A DNA stretch of 64,000 bases from Curtobacterium aurantiacum (GCF_018598555.1 NZ_JAHEWN010000016.1:25609-89608), one strand, 5' to 3'; positions 16,332 through 25,257 are shown, numbered from the stretch's first letter. Program-made: numbers and translations. Notes: a model not told the origin generated them from the letters alone.

Positions 16332-18817
16332 AGCACCCGGTGGCCCGTGCGGTCGCGCTCCTCGTCACCATCGCCACGCTCCTGCTCGGTGGCGCCCTGC
16401 CGGCGTCCGCGGCCTCGGTGCGCCCGGCCGCCGCGGTGCAGCCGGACGAGGGCACGACCTGGTTCGGCCCCGACCTCGACTGGGCCAGCGACTCGCCCGA
16501 AGGCTACGAGGGTCGGCTCGGCGCGACCCCCTCGATGTACGGGGTCTCCGTCGACTACCCGCTCGACCGCACGGCGAAGGAGGAGCTCCTCCGCTCGGCA
16601 CGTGCGGCGGCGACCCAGGGTGCGGTGCTCGTCGTGAGCCTGGAACCCGACCGCGAACTGCGGTCGCTCGACACCGCGGACACCCGTGCCGTCAACACCG
16701 TGTTCGAGGACCTGCACGACCAGTACGACACCCAGGTGCTCGTCCGGTTCGCACCGCAGATGAACGGCACGTGGGTCCGCTGGGGCCAGCAGCCCACGGA
16801 GTTCGTCCGGGCGTTCCGCGCGCTCGGCACCGCCGTGCACGCGGGGACGTCGGACGCGCTCATGGTCTGGTCGCCCGGGTACGGTGCCGGGTACCCGTTC
16901 GGCGAGTCCGCCGGGCGGTTGCGGAACCTGTCGCCGGTCGACGTCGCGAAGGCGGACACGAACGGCGACGGGCAGCTCACCGGCGCCGACGACCCGTACG
17001 GCCCGTACTGGCCCGGCGCCGAGGCCGTCGACTGGGTCGGGCTGTCGATGTTCTCGTACGGCAAGGGCGACCCGACCGAGGCCGCCGGTCGTGCCGTGCC
17101 GCTCACCCGGAGCGGTGAGGTCGAGGCCCGGTTCGACGAGGACTGGGGCTACGACCAACCGCAGTCGGGCACGTTCTACGACCGGTTCGCCGCGGCCGAC
17201 GACCGCCCGATGCTGCTCGACACCGGTGCCCTGTACAACCGAGAGCTCCAGGGCGATGCCGAGCTCGAGGTCAAGCGGAGCTGGTGGCGGCAGGTGCTCG
17301 CCGCCGTGCAGGAGCGTCCGCTGATCCGGGGCATCACCGTGCTCGAGGCGGAGCGACGCGAGCCCGAGGCGGGCAACCGCGTGGCCGACTGGCGACTCAC
17401 CGCGGACCCGGGCGTCGCCGAGGCCTTCCGCAGCGACCTCGAACGGTCCGGGGACTTCGCCTTCGGCCCGGTCACCGACCGCGTGACCGTGCAGCAGGGC
17501 AACGCCGCGATCTCCCAGGAGTACGAGACCGGTGGCGACCAGATGGCGTGGATCGTCTGGCTGGCCGCCGGCCTGGCGATCGTGTTCCTGCTGAGCGGGG
17601 TGTTCGGCCGGCTCCTGCCGAGCTGGCGCTACCCCGACGACGGCAAGCCCGGCCGTGACCTGCGGCTCGACCTGTTCCGCGGGTTCATCATCCTCGCCGT
17701 GGTGATCACGCACATCGAGATCGGCGGACCGTACTCGTACCTCACGCTCCACGCGGTCGGCGCGATCACCGGCGCCGAGATGTTCGTGTTCCTGTCCGGC
17801 ATGGTGCTCGGCATGACGTACCCGTTCGCGGTCAAGAAGTTCGGCGAGTGGGCGGCGGCGATCGGTGCCTGGAAGCGTGCGCGCAAGCAGTACGTCGTGA
17901 CGCTCGTGGTGATCGCGGTGGTCTTCGCGCTGAGCTTCGTCCCGTTCCTGAACACCGACGCCATCACCACGTTCACCGACCGCGGCACGGGCACCGGCGG
18001 TGTCGACGCCGAGGGGCGGGTCTACGACCTGTACCCGAACGCGATGCAGCTGCTCGCGTACCCGCCGCCCTGGTACGCGATCCGGCAGTTCCTGCTGCTC
18101 GAGATGGGGCCGTGGCCGTTCAACATCATGGGCCTGTTCGTGGTGCTCAGCCTGTTCATCCCGGCGCTCGTCTGGGTGATCCGCCGCGGCTTCTGGTGGG
18201 CGCTGCTCGCCGTGAGCTGGGCGCTGTACGTGTTCCAGGCGCTCAACCCCGACTTCCGTCCGCTGAACTCCCAGTTCGAGGCGGTGTTCCCCCTGTTCAC
18301 CTGGCAGGTCGTGTTCACCCATGGGCTCGTGCTCGGCTACTACCGACGGCAGATCGTCGGCGCGCTCACCGGGCGCCTCGGCAAGGTCCTGGTCGGCATC
18401 GCGGTCGGCGGGTACGCGGCGTTCCTGGTCTACGTCTGGGCGGGGGACCACTTCGGGTTCACCCCGGTGCCGTTCCCGGAGTCGATGTACCAGTCGCTGT
18501 ACAACACGGCGTACCAGCGGGTGGACCTGCAGTGGGGCCGTCTCGTCGACATCGCGTTCTTCGCGATCGTGTCCTACGCGATCCTCACGGTGTTCTGGAA
18601 GCCCATCGCCGCGGCCATCGGCTGGCTCTGGATCCCGCTCGGGCAGGCGAGCCTGTACGTCTTCGTCTGGCAGGTGTTCTTCGCCCTGGCGATCGCGTCG
18701 ATCCCCGGCGTCCCGTGGGGTGACTTCTGGATCGGCTTCGTCGTGCACACGGCGCTGATCCTGCTGGCCTGGTACATGGTCCGCAAGAAGTTCCTGTTCT
18801 CCGTCATCCCGCGCTGA
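16328..18817 (+). CDS. secreted GH26-like domain fused to OpgC-type acyltransferase
   Basis: This 829-residue two-part protein has a signal peptide (about 1-29). A GH26-like beta-mannanase fold follows (about 40-370), with RFAPQMNGTWVRWG, an EF-hand-like DTNGDGQLTGADD, and YWPGAEAVDWVGLSMFSYG. The usual acid/base Glu of HEMNG is Gln144, and the strand-7 nucleophile position reads MLLDTG (Asp298), so the domain is probably not catalytic. From about 440 an OpgC acyltransferase domain starts (DLRLDLFRGFIILAVVITHIE) with about ten membrane segments. It could bind the GT2 product outside the cell and acylate it. The GTG start overlaps the preceding stop. Confidence 0.82.
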   Translation: MKHPVARAVALLVTIATLLLGGALPASAASVRPAAAVQPDEGTTWFGPDLDWASDSPEGYEGRLGATPSMYGVSVDYPLDRTAKEELLRSARAAATQGAVLVVSLEPDRELRSLDTADTRAVNTVFEDLHDQYDTQVLVRFAPQMNGTWVRWGQQPTEFVRAFRALGTAVHAGTSDALMVWSPGYGAGYPFGESAGRLRNLSPVDVAKADTNGDGQLTGADDPYGPYWPGAEAVDWVGLSMFSYGKGDPTEAAGRAVPLTRSGEVEARFDEDWGYDQPQSGTFYDRFAAADDRPMLLDTGALYNRELQGDAELEVKRSWWRQVLAAVQERPLIRGITVLEAERREPEAGNRVADWRLTADPGVAEAFRSDLERSGDFAFGPVTDRVTVQQGNAAISQEYETGGDQMAWIVWLAAGLAIVFLLSGVFGRLLPSWRYPDDGKPGRDLRLDLFRGFIILAVVITHIEIGGPYSYLTLHAVGAITGAEMFVFLSGMVLGMTYPFAVKKFGEWAAAIGAWKRARKQYVVTLVVIAVVFALSFVPFLNTDAITTFTDRGTGTGGVDAEGRVYDLYPNAMQLLAYPPPWYAIRQFLLLEMGPWPFNIMGLFVVLSLFIPALVWVIRRGFWWALLAVSWALYVFQALNPDFRPLNSQFEAVFPLFTWQVVFTHGLVLGYYRRQIVGALTGRLGKVLVGIAVGGYAAFLVYVWAGDHFGFTPVPFPESMYQSLYNTAYQRVDLQWGRLVDIAFFAIVSYAILTVFWKPIAAAIGWLWIPLGQASLYVFVWQVFFALAIASIPGVPWGDFWIGFVVHTALILLAWYMVRKKFLFSVIPR

Positions 18818-18832
18818 TCGCGCGCACGGATG

Positions 18833-18883
18833 GTGAGCAGGAACGGTCGGGTCCGACGTGCGGACCCGACCGTTCCTGCTCAC
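18833..18883. terminator. hairpin between convergent genes
   Basis: 22-bp perfect arms (18833-18854, 18862-18883) contain GAGCAGGAACGGTCGG and its complement, with a 7-nt loop. It lies directly 3' of the OpgC fusion gene. Confidence 0.75.
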
Positions 18884-18894
18884 GAAGCGAGGGC

Positions 18895-18944
18895 GGACGG
18901 ACGGGAGGCCCGTGGCGGTGTCGCCACGGGCCTCCCGTCCGTCC
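18895..18944. repeat. dispersed palindromic element, copy E
   Basis: 23-bp perfect arms around GGGAGGCCCGTGGCG with a GTGT loop. It stands between convergent gene ends, 11 bp after the preceding hairpin. Confidence 0.85.
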
Positions 18945-18956
18945 TGCGGTCGCGTC

Positions 18957-20060
18957 TCAGGACGCGGGCAGCCGCTCGCGCAGGGCGCCGCGGACCGAGC
19001 CCCACGCCGCCAGGCGGTCACGGATCGTCTCGTCCTGCTCGGCGGCCAGGGCGTCCCGGTGTGCCTGCTCGAGCACCTCGTCGATGACGACGCGGCGTCC
19101 GCTGCGGGCCGACGTGATCGCGGCGTCGACCATCGTGAGGCTCATCACGTTGCCGTGCACCTCGCCGTCCGGGGTCCCGCCGGAGCGGACGGCCCGGACG
19201 AAGGACGCCAGCGACCCGGCGATCTCGTGCCCGACCGACGGCGCGGCGGCAGGGGACCCGGCGGTGCCGTCGAGGTCGCTCGACGGGTCGTGGTCGCCGT
19301 CCCAGAGTGCCGTGCCGGCCGCTCCGGAGGCACGCCAGTCGCCGTTCCACGAGGTCTCCGCCCCCGGCGCGCACCACGAACCGTCGTAGACGTAGCGGAT
19401 GTCGTCCTCGAACGTGAAGACGGCGGCGGCCGCCGCGTCGCCCCGGTACCAGGACCACGACGGGTTCCACGACTCGCAGTACACCGACACCGGATCGCGT
19501 TCGAGCACGTAGCGGGCGGAGTCGAAGGCGTGGATCGCCATGTCGAGCAGCAGGACGTCGTCCATCTCCTCGCGGAAGCCACCGAAGTGCGGGGCCTTCG
19601 CGAACCGGGTGCTCAGCCCGCCCACGGCACCGAGGTCACGGACGTGCTGCCGGAACGCGACGAGCTGGTCGTTGTAGCGGCGCGACTGCGACACCATGAA
19701 CAGCTTGCCGGTGGCCTCGGCGGCGGCGGCGAGCGACAGCGCTTCGGCGACGGTCTGCGCGGCGGGCTTCTCGCCGAGCACGGGGAGTCCGGCCCGGAGC
19801 GCCTGCAGCGTGACCGGGTGGTGCGCGACCGGCACGGTGATGTCGAGGACGGCCTCGGCACCGGTCTCGGCGGCCAGCACGGTCAGGTCGGTGCCCACCG
19901 GGATCGACGGGTCGCCGGCGTGTTCGGCCCCGGCGCGGGCGGCGTCGAGGTCGAGGTCGACGATGCCGACGAGCTCGACCTCGGGGTCGGCGGCGACGGT
20001 GGCGAGCCAGGCCCGCCCCATCCCGCCGGCGCCGACCTGGAGGACGCGAAGCGGGCTCAC
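18957..20060 (-). CDS. Gfo/Idh/MocA-family oxidoreductase
   Basis: This 367-residue NAD(P)-dependent sugar dehydrogenase has an N-terminal VGAGGMGRAWL dinucleotide motif, EKP in VLGEKPAAQTV (about 95-97), and the C-terminal alpha/beta domain with DMAIHAFDSARYV holding the family's catalytic His. The GTG start overlaps the ThuA stop codon by GTGA. By analogy with ThuB, it may oxidise a sugar at C3 using NAD. It is last in the leftward operon and ends at two terminator-like hairpins. Confidence 0.87.
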   Translation of the reverse strand: MSPLRVLQVGAGGMGRAWLATVAADPEVELVGIVDLDLDAARAGAEHAGDPSIPVGTDLTVLAAETGAEAVLDITVPVAHHPVTLQALRAGLPVLGEKPAAQTVAEALSLAAAAEATGKLFMVSQSRRYNDQLVAFRQHVRDLGAVGGLSTRFAKAPHFGGFREEMDDVLLLDMAIHAFDSARYVLERDPVSVYCESWNPSWSWYRGDAAAAAVFTFEDDIRYVYDGSWCAPGAETSWNGDWRASGAAGTALWDGDHDPSSDLDGTAGSPAAAPSVGHEIAGSLASFVRAVRSGGTPDGEVHGNVMSLTMVDAAITSARSGRRVVIDEVLEQAHRDALAAEQDETIRDRLAAWGSVRGALRERLPAS

Positions 20061-20875
20061 GCGTGGGCCCCGTCGCGCTCGGCGGGCTCCGGTGCGGTCG
20101 ACGGCTCGGCGTCGTCGAACGGGCCGCGGTAGTGCTGCCCGTCGAAGTACTCGCCCAGGTCGTAGCGGCGGAGCGTCGGGATCTCCCGCTCACGCTCCGG
20201 CCGGGCCCACTCGGCGCCGTTCGCGATCACGCGACGGACGTCCGGGTGGTGGTACACGGGGAAGTCCTGGTCACCGGGGGAGAAGTAGAAGATCTTCCCG
20301 AGGCCGCGGCGGTACGTCATGCCGCTCCGGAACACCTCGCCGCCGGTGAAGCCCGAGATGAACACGAGCTCGTCGGGCGTCGGGACGTCGAAGTACTCGC
20401 CGTACATCTCCTGCTCGGGGATGACGATCGGGTTCGGCACCCCGCGGGTGATCGGGTGCTGCGGGTTGACCGTCCAGACGAGTTCCTGGTCGTGCTCGCT
20501 GCGCCAGCGGAGGGTGCACGTGGTGCCCATCAGCTTGCCGAAGATCTTCGACCAGTGGCCGGAGTGCAGCACGAGCAGCCCCATGCCGGAGAGCACGTGC
20601 CGGTGCACCCGGTCGACCACGGCGTCGTCGACGTCTTGGTGCGCGGCGTGCCCCCACCAGGTGAGGACGTCGGTGTCCGCCAGGACCTCGTCGGTGAGAC
20701 CGTGCTCGGGTTCCTGCATGGTGGCGGTCCGGACGACGGCTTCGGGCAGGTGTTCGCGGATGCCGTCCGCGATCGCGCCGTGCATGCCGTCGGGGTACCG
20801 CTCGGCGACGTGCTGCTCGACCTGTTCGTGGACGTTCTCGCCCCAGACGGTGATGCGGAGCGGGGTGCTGGTCAT
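20057..20875 (-). CDS. thuA: ThuA-like trehalose-utilization protein
   Basis: This 272-residue protein matches the ThuA family (class I glutamine amidotransferase-like fold): TVWGENVHEQ at the start, VLTWWGHAAHQDV, LLVLHSGHWSKIF, and GKIFYFSPGDQDFPVYHHPDV. In rhizobia ThuA works with an oxidoreductase (ThuB) on 3-keto disaccharides. The same pair is kept here with GTGA overlap. The ATG at 20875 was chosen. The frame runs further upstream but overlaps the permease. The gene symbol reflects family, not proven substrate. Confidence 0.82.
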   Translation of the reverse strand: MTSTPLRITVWGENVHEQVEQHVAERYPDGMHGAIADGIREHLPEAVVRTATMQEPEHGLTDEVLADTDVLTWWGHAAHQDVDDAVVDRVHRHVLSGMGLLVLHSGHWSKIFGKLMGTTCTLRWRSEHDQELVWTVNPQHPITRGVPNPIVIPEQEMYGEYFDVPTPDELVFISGFTGGEVFRSGMTYRRGLGKIFYFSPGDQDFPVYHHPDVRRVIANGAEWARPEREREIPTLRRYDLGEYFDGQHYRGPFDDAEPSTAPEPAERDGAHA

Positions 20876-20907
20876 GGTGTGTGCCTTTCGGGGGTGGTGG
20901 GACCCGG

Positions 20908-21795
20908 TCACTTGACTGCGCCGCCGGTGGCCCCGGCGGCGATGAACTTCTGCGCCACGAGCAGCAGCACGATGGCGGGGATCGAGGCCATCACCGCGGT
21001 GGCCATGACGGTCGACCAGTCGGCGGTGAAGGTGCCGATGTAGTTGTAGATGCCGAGCGTGATCGGCCGGACGTCCTCGGTGGTGGTGAGGGTCAGGGCG
21101 AACAGGAAGTCGCTCCAGGTGAACAGGAACGTGAACAACCCGGCGGTGATCAGGGCGTTGGCGCTGATCGGCACGACGACCGAGCGGAACGCCCTGAAGT
21201 TGCCGGCACCGTCGACCTTCGCGGCCTCGATGATCGACGGCGGGATGTTCTGCATGAACGCCCGCATGATGAGGATCGCGAAGGGCACGCCGGCGGTGCT
21301 GTCGGCCAGGATCAGCCCCGGCACGGTGTTGAGCAGCCCGAGGTCGTTGTACGCCGCGTACAGGGCGTTCGCGACGACGATGCCCGGGATCATCTGCGAG
21401 ATGAGGATGCCGAACAGCACCGCGTTGATGCCCTTGACCTTGAACTGGGCGAGCGCGTACGACGCCGGCGTCGCGATGAGCAGGCTGACGACGACGCTGC
21501 CCAGGGCGATCACCAGGCTCGTGACCAGGGCGCCGCCCTGGTCGGCGATCGCCTGGGCGTAGCCGCCGAGCTGCGCGTTGATCGGGAACCAGGCGGCCTC
21601 GATCGCGGAGCCGGCCGGCTGCAGGGAGATGTTGATCATCCAGTAGACGGGGAACAGCATCACGGCGAGGATCAGGATCCCGACGCCGGACAGCACCCAC
21701 TGCTTCGCGCTCGTGGGACGGACGGGTCGCCGGGTGCCGCGGGTGACCACCGCGCGGGTCCGGAGGGCGTCGGTGGTGGACGCTGCGTCAGTCAT
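20908..21795 (-). CDS. CUT1 sugar ABC transporter permease (MalG-type)
   Basis: This 295-residue permease has six predicted membrane segments and the EAA loop IIEAAKVDGAGNFRAFRSVVVP, which contacts the ATPase. It ends in FIAAGATGGAVK, as typical MalG proteins do. It overlaps the MalF-type gene by 8 bp (21788-21795), showing translational coupling. It forms the membrane channel with the product of 21788-22753. Confidence 0.92.
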   Translation of the reverse strand: MTDAASTTDALRTRAVVTRGTRRPVRPTSAKQWVLSGVGILILAVMLFPVYWMINISLQPAGSAIEAAWFPINAQLGGYAQAIADQGGALVTSLVIALGSVVVSLLIATPASYALAQFKVKGINAVLFGILISQMIPGIVVANALYAAYNDLGLLNTVPGLILADSTAGVPFAILIMRAFMQNIPPSIIEAAKVDGAGNFRAFRSVVVPISANALITAGLFTFLFTWSDFLFALTLTTTEDVRPITLGIYNYIGTFTADWSTVMATAVMASIPAIVLLLVAQKFIAAGATGGAVK

Positions 21796-22753
21796 CGACG
21801 GCCTTCCTGTTGAGGCGGAGGTAGACGATCGCGAACAGGGCGGAGATCACGATGAGGATGTTGCTCAGCGCGGCGCCCTGCCCGAAGTCGAACTGCTTGA
21901 ACGACAGGTCGTAGGACTGGGTCGCGATGGTCTGGGTGGCGTTTGCCGGCCCGCCGTTCGTCAACCCGAGGATGATGTCGAGCACCTTGATCGTGTAGAC
22001 GACGCCGAGCACGAGCGTGACGCTCACGACCGGTCGCAGCATCGGCCAGGTGATCGCCCAGAAGGCCTTCCACCCGGTCGCGCCGTCGAGGGCCGCGGCC
22101 TCGTACAGCTCGGTGGGGATGTCCTGCAGGCCGCCGTACAGGATCGTGGTGTTGAAAGGGATCCCGATCCAGATGTTCACCGCGATGACGGTGATGAGCG
22201 CCACGGCGGGACTCGTCAGCCACGGGACCGACGGGATGCCGAAGCTGCCGAGGAACTGGTTGACGACGCCCGAGTCCTGGTCGAGCATCCACTTCCAGAC
22301 CGCGCTCGAGACGATGAGCGGCAGCAGCCAGGGCAGCAGGAGCAGCGAGCGCAGGAGACCGGACAGCGGGAAGTTCCGGCGGAAGAACAGGGCGAGCAGC
22401 AGGCCGAGGACGAACTGGCCGACGATCGACCCGATCGTGAACAGCGCGGTGTTGAGCATCGCCGTGCCGAACAGCTGGGACGACACGACCGAGGCGTAGT
22501 TCGCCAGGCCGACCCACGGCGCCTCGCCCGTGTAGAACGTCGAGGTCGTGTACGCCTGGAAGCTCATGACGATGTTCTTGACCACGGGGTAGCCGAAGAA
22601 CAGCAGCAGGAACAGGACGGCCGGCAGCAGGAACAGCAGCTGCGCGATCCGTTCGAAGCGCAGCGAGCGGCCCGGGCGGGGCCGCCGGGACGAAGCGGGC
22701 GCTCCGTTCCCGGCGGCCCGCCGTGGGGCGACGGGGGTCGCGGTGCTCGTCAT
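21788..22753 (-). CDS. CUT1 sugar ABC transporter permease (MalF-type)
   Basis: This 321-residue permease has a basic N-terminal tail, six predicted membrane segments and the EAA loop LYEAAALDGATGWKAFWAITWP. LTNGGPANATQT is typical of MalF/UgpA proteins. It starts 2 nt after the binding-protein stop codon. No ATPase gene is in the operon, so a shared MsiK-like ATPase encoded elsewhere is expected. Confidence 0.92.
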   Translation of the reverse strand: MTSTATPVAPRRAAGNGAPASSRRPRPGRSLRFERIAQLLFLLPAVLFLLLFFGYPVVKNIVMSFQAYTTSTFYTGEAPWVGLANYASVVSSQLFGTAMLNTALFTIGSIVGQFVLGLLLALFFRRNFPLSGLLRSLLLLPWLLPLIVSSAVWKWMLDQDSGVVNQFLGSFGIPSVPWLTSPAVALITVIAVNIWIGIPFNTTILYGGLQDIPTELYEAAALDGATGWKAFWAITWPMLRPVVSVTLVLGVVYTIKVLDIILGLTNGGPANATQTIATQSYDLSFKQFDFGQGAALSNILIVISALFAIVYLRLNRKAVDD

Positions 22754-22755
22754 GC

Positions 22756-23991
22756 TCAGTTGCTCGACTGCGCGTTCTGCAGGGCGTCGGCCGGGGAGTC
22801 CTGCCCGGTCAGCGCCGACTGCACGGCCGTGTAGATCTTCGTCGCGGCCTTCGGCCAGTCGGCACCGAGCTCGCCCGTGCGGGCGCGGGCGTCGGCGACG
22901 AGGTCGACGAACACCTGCTCCTCGGGGACGTCCTTGCCGAACTGCTGCGCGACGTCGGTCTTCGAGGGGATCGTGTAGCGGAGCTTCGCCATCGCGAGCT
23001 GGTTCGCGTCGCTGTTCATGCAGTCGACGATCTTCGCGGCGACGGCCTGCTTCGCCTTGTCACCGGTGTTCGGGACGGTCCAGACCTCGCCACCGAGCGG
23101 GGCCACGGCCTTGTCGCTTGCGGACTGCACGGGGATCTGCGCGATCCCGTAGTCGACCTTCGACTCCTTCAGACCGGGGATCTGCCACGGGCCGTTGATC
23201 ATCATCGCGGCCTTGCCGGCCATGAACTGGTCGTTCACGTCGGCCTGGGTCCAGTTCACGACGCTCTTCGACATCGAGCCGTCGTCGACCAGGCCCTTCC
23301 AGAGCGACAGCGCCTCTTCGGTCTCCGGGGTCGCGATGTCCTTCTCGTCGCCGCCGTTCGACCACATGAACGGCAGGAACTGCCAGGTGCCCTCGTAGGT
23401 GGCGTTGGCGTCGACGGCGAACCCGTACTGGTCGCCCTTGGTGAGCTTCGCCGCGGCGGACTGCAGTTCGTCCCACGTCTTCGGCGGGGTGACACCGGCC
23501 TCGGACAGCACCTTCTTGTTGTAGAAGAGCGCGATGGTGTTCACGGTGGGGGCGAGGCCGTAGACCTCGTCCTCGTAGGTACCCGCCTGCAGCACGCCCT
23601 TCGCGTACCCGTCGGTCGAGATGTCGTAGTCGGACAGCGGTGACAGCGCACCGGTCTCGGCGATCTGCTGCAGGTCCGGGTTGTCGAGCATCAGGACGTC
23701 GGGCAGGGTCTTCGACGACGCCTGCTGCAGGACCTTCTGGATGAGCGACGAGCCGGGCACCAGGCTGCGCTTGATGGTGACGTCGTTGTCGGCCCCGCAC
23801 TTGTCGAGGTACTCGCCGATGACCTTCTTGTCGTTGCCCTGGTTGTAGTAGTCGAGCACGGTGATGGAGTCCACCTTGCCGCCGGAGCTCGCGGACGAGC
23901 CCCCGGAACAGCCGGCGAGGACGAGGGGGACGGCCGCCAGCATGGCGACCGCGCTGAGGACCTGAGGCGTCCTGCGGTGTCGAGGCTTCAT
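22756..23991 (-). CDS. sugar-binding lipoprotein of a CUT1 ABC transporter
   Basis: This 411-residue solute-binding protein starts with a lipoprotein signal ending VPLVLAGC (lipobox Cys about residue 28), followed by a Gly/Ser spacer. SBP_bac_1 family features include KTWDELQSAAAKLTKGDQYGF and GKAAMMINGPWQI. I chose the ATG at 23991 because it gives a normal signal peptide. An ATG at 24024 in frame would add an 11-residue extension. It is first in the importer operon, downstream of two LacI operators. The ligand is probably a di- or oligosaccharide such as trehalose, judged from the ThuA neighbour. Confidence 0.88.
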   Translation of the reverse strand: MKPRHRRTPQVLSAVAMLAAVPLVLAGCSGGSSASSGGKVDSITVLDYYNQGNDKKVIGEYLDKCGADNDVTIKRSLVPGSSLIQKVLQQASSKTLPDVLMLDNPDLQQIAETGALSPLSDYDISTDGYAKGVLQAGTYEDEVYGLAPTVNTIALFYNKKVLSEAGVTPPKTWDELQSAAAKLTKGDQYGFAVDANATYEGTWQFLPFMWSNGGDEKDIATPETEEALSLWKGLVDDGSMSKSVVNWTQADVNDQFMAGKAAMMINGPWQIPGLKESKVDYGIAQIPVQSASDKAVAPLGGEVWTVPNTGDKAKQAVAAKIVDCMNSDANQLAMAKLRYTIPSKTDVAQQFGKDVPEEQVFVDLVADARARTGELGADWPKAATKIYTAVQSALTGQDSPADALQNAQSSN

Positions 23992-24097
23992 TGCTTCGCT
24001 CTTCTCTGGATGGTTGCCGGACACGAGTCGAACGTGTCGCTCGTGGATCGGGGACGACCGGACCAGAACCGCTCCGTCGCGTCCCGAGTGGGGTCGA

Positions 24098-24167
24098 AGC
24101 TAGCATCGAAGCGCTTTGATGGTAAAGCGCTTAGACGAACTTTTTCGTGCACCGCCCCCGCTACAGT
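24098..24167. promoter_or_regulatory. LacI operators and divergent promoters
   Basis: AAGCGCTT occurs twice (24109-24116 and 24125-24132), 16 bp apart, and is an 8-bp palindrome typical of LacI sites. A leftward promoter TTTACC (24126-24121), 17 bp, TAGCTT (24103-24098) overlaps both. A rightward -10 TACAGT lies at 24162-24167. Repression of the importer operon by the divergent LacI protein is likely. Confidence 0.65.
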
Positions 24168-24192
24168 GAGCGGGACAGGGTGAGGGAGCGGC

Positions 24193-25209
24193 ATGGCGAC
24201 GATGCAGCAGGTCGCCGACCGGGCGGGCGTCTCGATCGCGACGGTGTCCTTCGTCGTGAACGGCAACAAGCGCGTGTCCGCCGACACCCGGGCCCGGGTC
24301 ACGGCGGCGATGCGCGAGCTCGGCTACCGGAACAACGTGGTCGCCCGGGCGCTGGCCTCGCGCCGCACCCGGATCCTCGCGCTCGTGTTCCCGGTGCTCG
24401 AGCACCGCCTCGGCCAGACCGCGCTGCAGTTCTTCACGAGCGCCGCGAGCCGTGCGTCCGAACTCGGGTACCACCTGGTCCTCTGGCCGGCCGTGACGAC
24501 GGCCGACGACGTGCAGGAGCTCATCTCCGGCGGCCTCGCCGACGGGGTCGTCGTGATGGAGGTCACCATGCACGACCCCCGCATCGACCGCCTGACCGAG
24601 CTCGAGGTCCCGTTCGTGGCGATCGGCCGGACGGCCGACCCGTCCGCGATCTCGTTCGTCGACATCGACTTCGAGCGCACCGTCGAGGACGCCCTCGACC
24701 ACCTCACCGGACTCGGGCACCGTCGGATCGGGCTCGTGGTCGAGGACCTCGACGGCACCACGATGGCCGACTACGGCCCGAAGGTCCGGTCCGAGGCGGC
24801 GTTCCGCGCATCGGTCGCCCGCCGTGGACTGACCGGCACCGTGGTCGCCGCCGGCGCCTCGGCCGAGGGTGGTCGTCGTGCAGCGGCCGACCTGCTGGAG
24901 CGTGACCCCGACGTCACGGCCGCGATCATCATGAAGGACGACTCGAACTTCGGGCTCGTCAGCGGGCTGCGGGCCGGCGGGCGCCGGGTGCCCGAGGACG
25001 TCTCGGTCATCGCGATCGTGTCCTCCGACGGCGCCGGTGCGGCGACCGAACCGGTGCTCACGACGCTGAACGCCCCCGGACCGGAGCTCGGCCGCCTGGC
25101 GGTCGAGTCCCTGGTCGAGCGCCTCGAGGGCGGCAGCACCGAACGCACGCACACGCTCATCCCGTGCGCCATGCACCTGGCCGGTTCGACGGCCCCCGCC
25201 CCGGCCTGA
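24193..25209 (+). CDS. LacI-family repressor of the sugar/ThuA operon
   Basis: This 338-residue LacI protein has an N-terminal helix-turn-helix (MQQVADRAGVSIATVSFVVNG) and hinge helix (NNVVARALASRRT), followed by a periplasmic-binding-protein-like sensor domain with DDSNFGLVSGLRAGGRRVPEDVSVIAI. It is divergent from the binding-protein gene across two AAGCGCTT operators. The inducer is unknown. GGGAG lies upstream of the ATG. Confidence 0.88.
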   Translation: MATMQQVADRAGVSIATVSFVVNGNKRVSADTRARVTAAMRELGYRNNVVARALASRRTRILALVFPVLEHRLGQTALQFFTSAASRASELGYHLVLWPAVTTADDVQELISGGLADGVVVMEVTMHDPRIDRLTELEVPFVAIGRTADPSAISFVDIDFERTVEDALDHLTGLGHRRIGLVVEDLDGTTMADYGPKVRSEAAFRASVARRGLTGTVVAAGASAEGGRRAAADLLERDPDVTAAIIMKDDSNFGLVSGLRAGGRRVPEDVSVIAIVSSDGAGAATEPVLTTLNAPGPELGRLAVESLVERLEGGSTERTHTLIPCAMHLAGSTAPAPA

Positions 25210-25221
25210 CCTCCTGCCGGC

Positions 25222-25257
25222 CTGGAGGCTCGGGTCGACCCCGCCCCGTGCCTCCAG
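25222..25257. terminator. hairpin 3' of the lacI-type gene
   Basis: CTGGAGGC and GCCTCCAG (25222-25229, 25250-25257) pair around an inner CGGG-tcgacc-CCGC region. It looks like a degenerate relative of the GGGAGGCC element. Confidence 0.5.

Noticed and set aside
2853..18944. Insertion sequence ends or attachment sites formed by the GGGAGGCC palindromes
   Set aside because: No transposase or integrase gene lies between any pair, and no target duplications could be seen. They fit better as small dispersed palindromes or terminators.
16118..19021. 967-codon ORF on the minus strand
   Set aside because: It is antisense to the HATPase and GH26/OpgC genes, which have clear families. Its translation is Arg/Asp/His-rich low-complexity sequence, as expected for a shadow frame in very GC-rich DNA.
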